64,000 nucleotides of DNA from Eubacterium sp. (GTDB lineage: Bacteria > Bacillota > Clostridia > Oscillospirales > Ruminococcaceae). Positions within the stretch are counted from its first letter, which is position 1, and each line of letters begins with the position of its first letter. Shown here piece after piece: positions 45,858-54,173 of the stretch. Both the position numbers and the translations under genes were made by a program. The notes beneath the pieces are model-generated. The model was not told the DNA's origin, searched no databases, and worked only from the letters and a program-made list of their open reading frames with translations. The DNA lies in NCBI GenBank assembly GCA_022511265.1, contig JAFLRX010000003.1, positions 61,372-125,371 of the forward strand, given 5' to 3'.

Positions 45858-46697
45858 TTATTTTTCCCTGAGTATTCTTTTAAGCGACTCATCGGGAGTA
45901 TAATTTGTCCCGATAGCTATCGGATAATGGTTGTAAAACCCGTGGAAGTCCGAGCCGCCTGTTGTTATCAGATCATACTTCTGAGCTATCTCAAGCAGCC
46001 GTTCACGCGTCTTATCATCCGCGCTGGAATGCCATACCTCTACCCCGTCTATCTTCTTGTTTTCGGCAAGCTCATCCAACAGTTCATAGCTATTGAACAC
46101 CTTCGGGTGCGCCATTACCGCAATGCCGCCTGCGGAATGGATAAGCTCCAGCACAAAATGCACCTCGGGATAATCCTGCATATCAGTGCTGACCTCCTGC
46201 GCGCAAAGTCCGTTCTGCGCGTCAAAAAGCTCGTCGTATACCTTTCCGTACAGGTCTGTGGTATAGCCGTAGTCCATCAGCGCGTGCATTATGTGGCATT
46301 TGAATATCACCTTGCTGCCGGTGGCATAGCGTATAATGCTTTCCAACGTTATTGGGTATTTTTCCAACACCTTCATTGCCATCTGCTTGCCGCGCTTTTT
46401 ACGCAGCTCGCAGGTACGCAGGCATAACCCTTCCAGTCTGTCAGGCTTTTGGGGATTATAGCATATTATATGTACCTTTGATTTTCTCTCGCTGTCGTAG
46501 CAAGAAAACTCCACTGCCGGTATTATTTTTATCCCGTATCTTTCTCCCAGCACCACCGCCCGTGAGGACGAAGCCAGTGTGTCGTGATCGGTCAACGCAA
46601 AATAGTCTATCCCATAGCGCTTAGCCTGCGCAATGGTTTCCTCTATCCCAAGCGATCCGTCGGATAATGTCGTGTGGCAATGTAAATCAGCCTTCAT
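45858..46697 (-). CDS. PHP-domain phosphoesterase
   Basis: 279 residues. Metal ligands of the PHP fold are all visible: DLHCHTTLSDGS (4-15), ALTDHDTLAS, PAVEFSC, HPKVF, and GSDFHG near the C-terminus. Related to the 3',5'-nucleoside bisphosphate phosphatase/RNase AM subgroup; substrate not certain. First gene of the operon behind a consensus promoter. Confidence 0.9.
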   Translation of the reverse strand: MKADLHCHTTLSDGSLGIEETIAQAKRYGIDYFALTDHDTLASSSRAVVLGERYGIKIIPAVEFSCYDSERKSKVHIICYNPQKPDRLEGLCLRTCELRKKRGKQMAMKVLEKYPITLESIIRYATGSKVIFKCHIMHALMDYGYTTDLYGKVYDELFDAQNGLCAQEVSTDMQDYPEVHFVLELIHSAGGIAVMAHPKVFNSYELLDELAENKKIDGVEVWHSSADDKTRERLLEIAQKYDLITTGGSDFHGFYNHYPIAIGTNYTPDESLKRILREK

Positions 46698-46756
46698 TTA
46701 ATCAGCCTTCTTTCAGGTAGCAGAGTGTTTTGGCTTATTAAAATAAGTTGTATAAT

Positions 46757-46785
46757 ATTATACCATATTTTTGTATTGATGTCAA
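46757..46785 (-). promoter_or_regulatory. SigA promoter of the PHP-malic enzyme-ruvX operon
   Basis: Minus strand TTGACA (46785-46780), 17 nt, TATAAT (46762-46757): consensus. Confidence 0.85.
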
Positions 46786-46803
46786 TTGCTAAGCATTGAA
46801 ATA

Positions 46804-46828
46804 GAAAAAAGCACCATCATACGGTGCT
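46804..46828 (-). terminator. Terminator of the accessory operon
   Basis: Minus strand GCACCG-TATGA-TGGTGC stem followed by TTTTTTCTATTT, 16 nt after the GNAT stop. Confidence 0.85.
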
Positions 46829-46843
46829 CTATATATTATCCTA

Positions 46844-47302
46844 TTACTTTAATCGCTTTTCCATTATCTCATAAACTAAATATCTACCGTTTGCGCATTC
46901 GATTTTTTCATGCTTTACCGTCTTATAGCCCATATGCTCATAAATAAGACTTCCGGGCAAGGACGAATCAAGGCAAGCTGTGTTGTATTGCAAGGCTATC
47001 TCGCTTTCCAGCTGCCGCATGATATATCCGCCATATCCCATTCCTTGACAATCGGGTGATACAAACACGCGGTTGATATGGTTATCCTCACAGCTTCCTG
47101 TGCCGACTACACGGTTATCAACAAGTAATACCCATATTTTGCCGTTTTTGATATCACTGAGAATATTTTCATAGCAATGGTGCGCACTGAAAAAGTCAAC
47201 TACATCCTGCGTGTAATATTTTGGATATACGGTTTTTATTGTGTTTTGTACAAGCTCGTATATTGCTTGCGTGTTATTTTCGGTTGCCTTTATGTATTCC
47301 AT
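46844..47302 (-). CDS. GNAT family N-acetyltransferase
   Basis: 152 residues. RVFVSPDCQGMGYGGYIMRQLE is the acetyl-CoA motif (about 85-106); IYEHMGYK is the beta6-alpha4 element. Last gene of an accessory minus-strand run beginning with the amidohydrolase at 49430. Confidence 0.86.
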   Translation of the reverse strand: MEYIKATENNTQAIYELVQNTIKTVYPKYYTQDVVDFFSAHHCYENILSDIKNGKIWVLLVDNRVVGTGSCEDNHINRVFVSPDCQGMGYGGYIMRQLESEIALQYNTACLDSSLPGSLIYEHMGYKTVKHEKIECANGRYLVYEIMEKRLK

Positions 47303-47316
47303 AGTATTGTTCCTTG

Positions 47317-47688
47317 TTATTTCCCAAACGGGAAATAATGTTCTGCGTCAGATTTAAATTCTTTAAGATTAACTATTTTGCCGTTATTATCAAATTCAAT
47401 CAGCGACACGCCGTTAAATTCGCTTATTTCGCCGTTATAATCACACTTAAAATACCACTCGGCAACAGAAAAAGCTCCTTGATGGATAAACTGTTTTATT
47501 GTCCACTCCAAAACACTGCCTATCCTGTTCCACTCTGTAAACCATTTGATTATTTGCTCTAAGCCGTGATATTCCGGTCCGTAGCACTCACTGTAAACAG
47601 CATTGTCAGCGAAAATCTCCGGTAACGGCCCTCCATTTTTATCCAGCCAGCATTTGAAATATCTTCTTATTGTTTCTTCGCTGTTCAT
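47317..47688 (-). CDS. SnoaL/NTF2-like protein
   Basis: 123 residues from ATG 47688 (GAGGTG ribosome site). The cone-shaped NTF2-like fold is suggested by ETIRRYFKCWLDKNGGPLPEIFADNAVYSECYGPEYHGLEQIIKWFTEW and a repeated beta pattern ending in KEFKSDAEHYFPFG. Such SnoaL-like proteins bind small ligands; no catalytic residue can be assigned. Confidence 0.75.
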   Translation of the reverse strand: MNSEETIRRYFKCWLDKNGGPLPEIFADNAVYSECYGPEYHGLEQIIKWFTEWNRIGSVLEWTIKQFIHQGAFSVAEWYFKCDYNGEISEFNGVSLIEFDNNGKIVNLKEFKSDAEHYFPFGK

Positions 47689-47715
47689 ACAACACCTCAT
47701 ATCTCAATTTAGGAA

Positions 47716-48033
47716 TTACGACTTTTTTCTCTTCATTTTCTCCGGCAATGCCTCACAGGTAACTCTTACTATTTCTGTCAGCTTTTCTCTGTCGTCTACA
47801 TCTTCAATAAGAAAATGATGCGGTGCGCCATATTCGTGTACTTCATTTAAATCGGAATATATCTCTTTTACCCTGTCAGTAACCTTAATAAAAAGCCTAT
47901 TGTCCAAAATTACCGCAAAAAATTTTCCGTCACAATACAAGCCGTATTCGCCGAACATTTTACGATAGCTGATATTGCCCGCTGTGCTTATCTAGTCAGC
48001 TATATATTCTGCATATTCTTGTTTAGATGACAT
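47716..48033 (-). pseudogene. TfoX N-terminal-domain protein disrupted by an amber stop
   Basis: Starting at ATG 48033 the frame reads MSSKQEYAEYIAD, then TAG (47994-47992) at codon 14, then ISTAGNISYRKMFGEYGLYCDG and on to a normal end at 47716. The region before and after the stop together matches a TfoX N-terminal domain, in which the stop position normally holds Gln (CAG to TAG). Downstream ATG 47958 has no ribosome site. The ATG overlaps the stop of the phosphopantetheinyl transferase gene, so the ancestral gene was translationally coupled. It could be a recent nonsense mutation, suppressed readthrough or a sequencing error. Confidence 0.75.
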
Positions 48034-48619
48034 AACTCACCATAGCCTTCTCATTTTCAAAATTTACATTTTCAAGAAATACTTTCCCACTGCCGACTTT
48101 TTCACAGAAAACAACCGCATAGCTTTCATTTATTATGTACTGATAAAAATCACAGCCGCAGTCAAAATCGGCATGGTTATTATCCAAATCAAAAACAACG
48201 GTTTTCAGCACGGATATACCCTCGCCGACAAGCTTGGAATATGCCTCTTTCAGCGTCCACAGGCGCGTAAATACTAAGGCTGGATCGGTGCTTTTGCGGA
48301 TATACTCCGCCTCTTTCTCACTGAAGCAACGTCTGAGAACGCCATCTCTCGGGGCTTTTATCTTTTCACAATCAGAACCGTTTTCGTTATCGGACAGTGC
48401 TGCGCAAATCAGTCCGTCGGTATGGGAAATGTTTAAAAAGGCATCCTTAATATAAGGCTTGCCTTTTTCTCCGTAAAAAATCATATCCTCCGAAAAGTCT
48501 ATGCCGTAATATGCGGACAGTCCGCCTGTCAGCAGCTGTCTGCCCTGCTCGTGCAGATATGCGGCATAGCCGTCGTGAAATTCGTTTTTTGGTGTAACAA
48601 ATCGTATTAGCTTATACAT
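48023..48619 (-). CDS. 4'-phosphopantetheinyl transferase superfamily protein (Sfp-like)
   Basis: 198 residues. It has FYGEKGKPYIKDAFLNISHTDG, the metal site GSDCEKI (usual GVDIE) and FTRLWTLKEAYSKLVGEG with catalytic Glu and Lys. It would activate carrier proteins by adding phosphopantetheine. The first metal motif is slightly unusual (Cys for Ile). No carrier-protein gene is in the window. One nt downstream of the amidohydrolase gene. Confidence 0.85.
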   Translation of the reverse strand: MYKLIRFVTPKNEFHDGYAAYLHEQGRQLLTGGLSAYYGIDFSEDMIFYGEKGKPYIKDAFLNISHTDGLICAALSDNENGSDCEKIKAPRDGVLRRCFSEKEAEYIRKSTDPALVFTRLWTLKEAYSKLVGEGISVLKTVVFDLDNNHADFDCGCDFYQYIINESYAVVFCEKVGSGKVFLENVNFENEKAMVSYVI

Positions 48620-48620
48620 A

Positions 48621-49430
48621 TCAGTCCATTGTTATATCAAGAAAAGCGCAGATGTTTTTCCACAGTATCTTTTCTTTCTGTTCTTCCGTTATCGGCAAAC
48701 GTTCGATGTATTTCAATTCGTCCGCCGCGTCCCACATCGGATAATCGGTGCCGAAGAAAACTCTGTCCTCGCCGAATTTTTCGATAAGCTCCGCCGCTTT
48801 TTCGGGCGACAGATGATACAGCGAACTACAGGTATCCACCCAAACATTTTTACCGCACAGCATATTTTCGGATTCTTCCCACTCTGACCAGCCGCCGAAA
48901 TGCGCCGCTATCACCCTGAGATACGGACAGTCGTCCAGCACCTTTGCCATCAGCTTTGGATTGGAATACTTAAATCTGCTGTCACCGGTATGGATAAGAA
49001 AAGGCAGCTTGTCGCCGACAGCCTCATACAAACGGTACGCCCTCTTATCGTCTATCGCAAATTGCTGAAAATCAGGGTGCAGCTTTATTCCTTTAAGCCC
49101 AAGCGAGATAACACGGTCTACCTCAGCCGCAGGGTCAGCCATATCCGGGTGCAGCGACGCAAAGCCGATAAATCTGTCGGGATGCTCGTTTACCTGCTGC
49201 GCGATAAAGTCATTTATATGCGACACCTGCTCCGGCACAGTCGCCACCGACTGCACAAGAAATTTGTCTATACGGTTTTTATCTCCCTCGGCAAGCAGCC
49301 GGGACACCGAGCCGTCAAAGCACATATGGAGACTGTAAAAGTTTCCTATATTCACCGACGCCTTCGACGCTATCTTGTCGGGGAAAATATGCGCATGACT
49401 GTCTACAATATGTTTTGCCGTAATTATCAC
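48621..49430 (-). CDS. Amidohydrolase-type metal-dependent hydrolase
   Basis: 269 residues. VDSHAHIFP (first metal HxH), GFASLHPDM, GIKLHPDFQ, FLIHTGDS, IAAHFGGW, FFGTDYPMWD: the amidohydrolase_2 (ACMSD-like) barrel. Substrate unknown; family members act as decarboxylases or hydrolases. First gene of the accessory operon. Confidence 0.87.
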   Translation of the reverse strand: MIITAKHIVDSHAHIFPDKIASKASVNIGNFYSLHMCFDGSVSRLLAEGDKNRIDKFLVQSVATVPEQVSHINDFIAQQVNEHPDRFIGFASLHPDMADPAAEVDRVISLGLKGIKLHPDFQQFAIDDKRAYRLYEAVGDKLPFLIHTGDSRFKYSNPKLMAKVLDDCPYLRVIAAHFGGWSEWEESENMLCGKNVWVDTCSSLYHLSPEKAAELIEKFGEDRVFFGTDYPMWDAADELKYIERLPITEEQKEKILWKNICAFLDITMD

Positions 49431-49510
49431 CGCTTTCCTTTGGTCTTAAAAATCACAAGCGACCATGTGTTGTCGCATGGCCGCTTTAAGTTACACATCT
49501 AACAACGATA

Positions 49511-49873
49511 TCAATACTCTTTTTTCTGTGCGGGATCGTGAACGTATGTCATAATTGCCTCAATTCCCGCGCTGGTAATGTCGTATTCTTTTCTCAGCTT
49601 TTTCAGGTATTCTTTACCCTTTTCCTCGATACGGTAGTAAACGCGTGTACGTCTTCTTCCGACCAGCTCAAGACGGTCGGAGATAAGTCCCTTGTCAACC
49701 AGCCTGTAAAGAGTAGGATACATAGATCCCTCTGTTATCTTAAATGTACCGTTGCTTCTTATCGAAATCTCCTGAGTAAGCTGATAGCCGTACATTTCCT
49801 CATCCAGCAAAAGATGAAGTATCAACATCTCGAGAGATCCTCTCTTAAAATTTTCTTTTATCCCCATGGTCAT
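49511..49873 (-). CDS. PadR-family transcriptional regulator
   Basis: 120 residues (118 if the second Met is used; AAAGGAGG is 4 nt from the first ATG and 10 nt from the second). Winged helix FKRGSLEMLILHLLLDEEMYGYQLTQEIS, and TEGSMYPTLYRLVDKGLISDRLE. PadR proteins repress stress or efflux genes. A hairpin AGCGACCATG/CATGGCCGCT (about 49460-49485) lies after it and may terminate its transcript. Confidence 0.9.
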   Translation of the reverse strand: MTMGIKENFKRGSLEMLILHLLLDEEMYGYQLTQEISIRSNGTFKITEGSMYPTLYRLVDKGLISDRLELVGRRRTRVYYRIEEKGKEYLKKLRKEYDITSAGIEAIMTYVHDPAQKKEY

Positions 49874-49893
49874 ATAACCTCCTTTTCAATATA

Positions 49894-49922
49894 AGTATGC
49901 CACACTTTGCCGTTTTTGTCAA
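49894..49922 (-). promoter_or_regulatory. Promoter of padR
   Basis: Minus strand TTGACA (49922-49917), 17 nt, CATACT (49899-49894), close to the start codon. Confidence 0.65.
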
Positions 49923-50105
49923 TAATGTTTTTTAACAAAAATATTTATCCACTTATAAATTTTTAGATTGTATAATACATTTTTCGGCTGACTTATTAAG
50001 AAAATTAAAATTTATAGCTTTGTAACGGTTTGTGTTGTAAAAACAAACTACAGCAACTTGACAAGTTAGATGGAAGGTGAATGATATGATTACAAAATAA
50101 ACCTG

Positions 50106-50183
50106 TCCAGCTATCAGCAAAGGACGGATTTAGTTGAAAAAACCTCGTCATTGACGAGGTTTTTTCTGGCTGGGATAGCTGGA
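50106..50183. repeat. Inverted repeat around a terminator hairpin at the prophage left end
   Basis: Perfect 10-bp inverted repeat TCCAGCTATC (50106-50115) / GATAGCTGGA (50174-50183) flanking a hairpin AAAAAACCTCGTC-ATT-GACGAGGTTTTTT (50137-50166). A TTGACA at 50058 could start a short transcript ending there. The stretch 49923-50334 holds no other gene that I can support; the chromosome/prophage junction must lie in it. Confidence 0.55.
50137..50166. terminator. Bidirectional intrinsic terminator
   Basis: AAAAAACCTCGTC / GACGAGGTTTTTT with a 3-4 nt loop; functional on both strands, and it would stop transcription downstream of the integrase gene. Confidence 0.85.
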
Positions 50184-50334
50184 GTTATTCTTGCTATTTT
50201 GTGTTCTTCTTCCAGTTTTCTTTGCCGTCCTGTAAACCCTTATTCTATGCGGTTTTACACATCAAATCATCTTTTTTACTTTTATGCTAAAATTACAAAA
50301 TCACAAAAAATCGTGTACGATTCGTGTACAGATT

Positions 50335-51477
50335 TTATGTAAGTTTATTCAAAATTTGTATAGCACGCTCTTCTTCTCTAGGGTATAAGTGCGCGTACGT
50401 TTGCCATGTTTGCTGTACATCTGAGTGTCCCAACCGGCGTGCGATCTCCTGCACATTTATACCCTCGTTTATAAGCAGGGTTGCGTGCGTATGCCTGAAA
50501 TCGTGTATACGAATATGCGGTAATCCCGCAGCTTTAGCAAATTGTACATTTTTATTTGTAATGCTGCTGTCTCGAAGTATGCTAATACCACCACACACGC
50601 GATAATTTTCTGAAAAGTTCCTATCCTCTTGCTGGCGCTGTTTATGCTCGGATAGTATTTCTATAAGAGGAAGAGGCATCTGTATATCACGGTATGAGCT
50701 TTTATTTTTAGGCGGTGTTTCCATATCGCCGCCTTTTAATTTTTGGGTAATAGAACGGCGAATGTGCATTATATCTCCGTCAATATCCGACCATTTAAGC
50801 GCGTTTATTTCGCCCTTACGCGCCCCCGTATAAAACGCTATATTGAAAAACACATAATATCCCCACTCGCGCAAAGCACATGAATTTTGCGCGTTTTTCT
50901 TTGCTTCTGCTATAAATTTCATAAATTCATCAGCTGTATAGTAATGCAGCTTGTCCTTTGATGGCTCGGTAAAATATGCCTGCTTGAAATTGCCTACCAA
51001 TGAGATGGGATTTTTTGGTAAGTATTCCATTCTAACGGCATAATTCAGCAACGCACGCAGTTCTCCGTAATAATTTCTTAGGGTCTGGTGCGCATAGCCT
51101 TTTTCCGACATAACATTCTTCCAGTCTTGAAGCTGCTGAACACCGAGACGGTCTATACGAATATCACCAAGATATGGAAGTATGCCATTGCGTATACAAG
51201 CTTCAGTCTTTGTCAATGACGACTTCCTTACTTCGTGCTGCTTTGTGTTCATGTATTCGTCAAACAGTTCTTGCACGGTCATTTTGGCGGGAGCAAGCGG
51301 AACGCCCTTTACCGTGTACTCTTCTATCAGTTTACTTTCAAGTGTTCTCGCCTCGGCTGCGCCGTACTCTATCCGGGTGATAGAGTGCGCCTTACCATTC
51401 TTATCGGTGTAATTGACGCGCACGCGGTACTTCTGCAAGCCGTCTTTGACCGCACCTTTGACTTTGTATATAGGCAT
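50335..51477 (-). CDS. int: Phage tyrosine-type site-specific integrase
   Basis: 380 residues. N-terminal AP2-like arm-binding part (TRIEYGAAEARTLESKL), SAM-like core-binding domain (TVQELFDEYMNTKQHEV ... LQDWKNVM), and catalytic domain with Arg in FYTGARKGEINALKW, HxxR in IHDFRHTHATLLINEG, LGHSDVQQTWQTYAHLY carrying the last His/Tyr. It inserts and, with help, excises the prophage. Just downstream of its stop is a doubled TCGTGTAC motif (50313-50332) that could be part of the attachment region. Confidence 0.95.
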   Translation of the reverse strand: MPIYKVKGAVKDGLQKYRVRVNYTDKNGKAHSITRIEYGAAEARTLESKLIEEYTVKGVPLAPAKMTVQELFDEYMNTKQHEVRKSSLTKTEACIRNGILPYLGDIRIDRLGVQQLQDWKNVMSEKGYAHQTLRNYYGELRALLNYAVRMEYLPKNPISLVGNFKQAYFTEPSKDKLHYYTADEFMKFIAEAKKNAQNSCALREWGYYVFFNIAFYTGARKGEINALKWSDIDGDIMHIRRSITQKLKGGDMETPPKNKSSYRDIQMPLPLIEILSEHKQRQQEDRNFSENYRVCGGISILRDSSITNKNVQFAKAAGLPHIRIHDFRHTHATLLINEGINVQEIARRLGHSDVQQTWQTYAHLYPREEERAIQILNKLT

Positions 51478-51519
51478 ATGTCACCTTCTCTCTTTATTTT
51501 TTTGATATTATAATTCACT

Positions 51520-52629
51520 TCAATTTTGTTTACTTATTTTTAAATTTAACAAATCAACAAATTGCTCAAAAATCTTCATCGTTGGTTTCATGATCTTATT
51601 AGTAAAATTAAATTGGTCAAAAATTCCATTTATCAACAATGGAGCATCATCATAATTATCAATACAAGCTGGATTATAGATTACATCACCAAAAGCGGCT
51701 ACACATCTAAACAAAGGGTCATTCAAAGATTCTTTTGGTGCATCAACTGGAGACCAATTCATAAAAGGGACTTTGCCTCTAATAAACTCAACATAAAAAT
51801 CAACACGCTTATTAAACTCATCCTTATAATAATGGAAATCGTCAATTGCACTACTAATCCAATTCAATGCATCATTAGATAATTCCCTTTTTTTCAAGAC
51901 ATATCCTACATAGTCCACCAAAACATACAGAATAGGTAAGAGTTCAAATTCTATATTATGTACTAAGTCCGATTGTTTTAATATGTTATAAGCATCCCTG
52001 TAAGCTAAACTGTAGAGAGCGTGATTATCTACATCGTTAAAAGAGGGTAAGCTATTAACATTTTCTTGTCTGGGAAGATGATTTTCTTTCATATGTAAAC
52101 CAGTTTCAAGAGAAATAAGTTGCATCCCTAAAGGAGAATATTTGCTGTTATGACCATAAGGGCAAATATAAATAATTTTATGCGGCTTATTATTCAAAAA
52201 AAGCTGATATTCATCAATAATAATGTAATCAAGACTACAATAGTTTTCTAAAGTAAGCGAACCATTACGTTTCCATGTAAAAGCTTCTCCAGATAACGTT
52301 CTTAGCCTAGAAAGATATTTTTCGCTGCTTTCTATACCAGAAGTGCAGATAGGATTATTTTTACTATACCCATATGTATCATCTTCGGGCTTTTGCGCTT
52401 CAAAAATAATATCTCTCTTTTTTTGACCGTCTGCGATCCCTTGTGTTATTATATCTTTTTCAGTATTACTCTTTCTACTTTTCTTAGAAAAAGCTTTCAA
52501 TTCTTTTGCCAACTGTTTAAATTCCGCTTTTTCTTTACGGTATGGATTTAAGCGTTTACTGTCAATAACTATGATAACAATAGGTACAACAACAACTAAA
52601 ATGACTAAAATATAAAGAAAAACATCCAT
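51520..52629 (-). CDS. Membrane-anchored prophage cargo protein, unknown function
   Basis: 369 residues. A single N-terminal membrane helix (3-21: LYILVILVVVVPIVIIVI), a basic coiled linker (27-60), then a soluble domain with YGYSKNNPICTSGIESSEKYL and IDEYQLFLNN..IIYICPYGHNS..PLGMQL. The C-terminal half is helical and hydrophobic in places. Base use is clearly richer in AT than the neighbouring genes. It sits between the integrase and the ImmA gene in the lysogeny arm, a position often used for immunity or superinfection-exclusion genes. No named family recognised. Confidence 0.75.
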   Translation of the reverse strand: MDVFLYILVILVVVVPIVIIVIDSKRLNPYRKEKAEFKQLAKELKAFSKKSRKSNTEKDIITQGIADGQKKRDIIFEAQKPEDDTYGYSKNNPICTSGIESSEKYLSRLRTLSGEAFTWKRNGSLTLENYCSLDYIIIDEYQLFLNNKPHKIIYICPYGHNSKYSPLGMQLISLETGLHMKENHLPRQENVNSLPSFNDVDNHALYSLAYRDAYNILKQSDLVHNIEFELLPILYVLVDYVGYVLKKRELSNDALNWISSAIDDFHYYKDEFNKRVDFYVEFIRGKVPFMNWSPVDAPKESLNDPLFRCVAAFGDVIYNPACIDNYDDAPLLINGIFDQFNFTNKIMKPTMKIFEQFVDLLNLKISKQN

Positions 52630-52671
52630 ACTATTTTTACCTCTTTACTGCTTTTCCTATAAACCTATAAT

Positions 52672-53511
52672 TCAATAACAAAACGCACACGGCGTATAAC
52701 CAGCTCTTTCAGCTTCCTCTATTGACAGCGTAAAAACATTGTTTTTTCCCTCTACATAATAACAGTTCTCACGGTGGTATCGCTCTCCGCTGCTTGTTAT
52801 ATAGACAGTTTCCGTCCCAAGTATCGGTGTTTCCAACAGCGGCTTGCGGTTGCTGTCTATTACGCCTTTAACCACCAGTATAGCGATTGCAAATATTACT
52901 ATCATAGCCGCGTAAATCAGCAGATACTCTTTTACCCTGATTTTCGGTTTTTGTGGCACAAACCGCTTACATAAAGCTATCTCTATATCGTCGCTTGGAA
53001 GAGAAGATGATATATTTTTTATATGTTCTATAGCTTGCTGCTCATTTATCAGCCTTTCATTAACCAAATCTTCGTATGTTTTTATACCGATTTTAGATAA
53101 AACACACGCCGGTGCACACATTTCAGCAGCGAAAGCCTCTGCTTCTCGCTCCTGTTCGGATTGTATCGCTTTATCTCTGCTATATCCTACTATGTAGTCA
53201 TCCTCTGTATGATCTAAAACTATATGCCCCATTTCGTGACATATACAATGAATTTTCTCCTGATAGGACAGTTTTTCATCATATAATATGATGTTTTTGT
53301 TTTTGTGTTTTAAGGTAAACGCTGGCGTATCTTTTATATATTCAGATAAACAAAGAGCGTTTATTAGGTTGTTGCCGGATTTGTAATTACTCAAAATCCA
53401 GCCTTTGCCTTTTGCTATATCCCGTAATTTTTGCAAAGTCGGTGGCAAAGATATAATACCACTCTCTAATAGCAGCTTGTCCGCTGCATGTAAAACAGAT
53501 TTTGTCATCAT
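52672..53511 (-). CDS. ImmA/IrrE-type metallopeptidase fused to a membrane helix and a cysteine motif
   Basis: 279 residues. Peptidase domain with HEMGH (92-96) and a downstream acidic ligand in EREAEAFAAEMCAP (121-134). A membrane helix at about 195-217 follows, then a short C-terminal module with His246, Cys250, Cys275 and Cys278 (YHRENC ... GYTPCAFC), the Ada-like metal-binding pattern seen at the ends of several secreted or membrane proteins. ImmA-type enzymes cleave the phage or ICE repressor, so the CI-like protein encoded next to it is the natural substrate. The membrane tether and second module are uncommon. Confidence 0.85.
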   Translation of the reverse strand: MMTKSVLHAADKLLLESGIISLPPTLQKLRDIAKGKGWILSNYKSGNNLINALCLSEYIKDTPAFTLKHKNKNIILYDEKLSYQEKIHCICHEMGHIVLDHTEDDYIVGYSRDKAIQSEQEREAEAFAAEMCAPACVLSKIGIKTYEDLVNERLINEQQAIEHIKNISSSLPSDDIEIALCKRFVPQKPKIRVKEYLLIYAAMIVIFAIAILVVKGVIDSNRKPLLETPILGTETVYITSSGERYHRENCYYVEGKNNVFTLSIEEAERAGYTPCAFCY

Positions 53512-53593
53512 AGATTGACCTCCTGAAATATAAATTCAGTTTCATTGTGAATTAAAATCCTCATGATGTCAATCTAAGATGCATGATTTTAAC

Positions 53594-54055
53594 TTAATCG
53601 TCCTGCTCTTTAAGTTTGCGGATTGCCTCTTCCAGCTCCTCTTTGTCAGCCATAACAGTGATATTGTCACCGCCGTATGCTGCAATATCAAGAACAACTT
53701 TTTGCTTGCTTTCAGATGCGCCAGCAGCACTATGCCTATATTCCGACTCTAATACAGCCTTAACAGTCTCCCTGCCGTAATTGTCAATAGCTCTGTATTT
53801 CTCTATAAGCTCTCTTTCATCGTCCGTGACTCTAAACTCGAAGTCGCTGTAAATAACATCTTCCCTGCCTAGTAAATAATCTGTGCTTACATTAAAATAG
53901 TTTGCTAATTGTATTACTTTTTCAATTGAGGGACTCGCACGTCCGCTTTTCCAGTCACTTATATTTCCAGTAGAAATTTTCGTATCTAGAGAAAGTTTTG
54001 CTGCAGTAATGCCACGCTCGCTAAGAAGCTTAAATAAATTTGGAATTTTTGTCAT
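53594..54055 (-). CDS. CI-like phage repressor (XRE family)
   Basis: 153 residues from ATG 54055 (AGGTGG 5 nt upstream). N-terminal helix-turn-helix (FKLLSERGITAAKLSLDTKISTGNISDWKSGRASPSIEKVIQLANYF). The C-terminal part is short and lacks a LexA-type Ser/Lys protease, so inactivation by the adjacent ImmA-like peptidase rather than self-cleavage is expected. Divergent from the early operon; operators lie between. Confidence 0.88.
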   Translation of the reverse strand: MTKIPNLFKLLSERGITAAKLSLDTKISTGNISDWKSGRASPSIEKVIQLANYFNVSTDYLLGREDVIYSDFEFRVTDDERELIEKYRAIDNYGRETVKAVLESEYRHSAAGASESKQKVVLDIAAYGGDNITVMADKEELEEAIRKLKEQDD

Positions 54056-54112
54056 TTCAACCACCTATACAAATTGCATAATTTATAATAAAAAAATTGT
54101 ATAAATCTCCGA

Positions 54113-54164
54113 ATATCTCGTATATACGAATTTTTGCATTGACAAGTTCGTGTATACGAGATAT
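54113..54164. promoter_or_regulatory. Paired repressor operators
   Basis: ATATCTCGTATATACGAA (54113-54130) and its near-perfect inverted copy TTCGTGTATACGAGATAT (54147-54164; one mismatch), each centred on a TCGTATATACGA-type palindrome. The second lies within the spacer of the early promoter, so occupancy would shut off lytic genes. Confidence 0.82.
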
Positions 54165-54167
54165 AAT
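54139..54167 (+). promoter_or_regulatory. Early lytic promoter (PR-like)
   Basis: TTGACA (54139-54144), 17 nt, TATAAT (54162-54167): perfect consensus, overlapping the second operator. It drives the long plus-strand early operon. Confidence 0.88.
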
Positions 54168-54173
54168 AATACT

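Noticed and set aside
50151..50342. Short hydrophobic reading frame starting in the terminator hairpin
   Set aside because: No ribosome site, start codon inside the hairpin loop, and composition explained by the flanking T-rich sequence.
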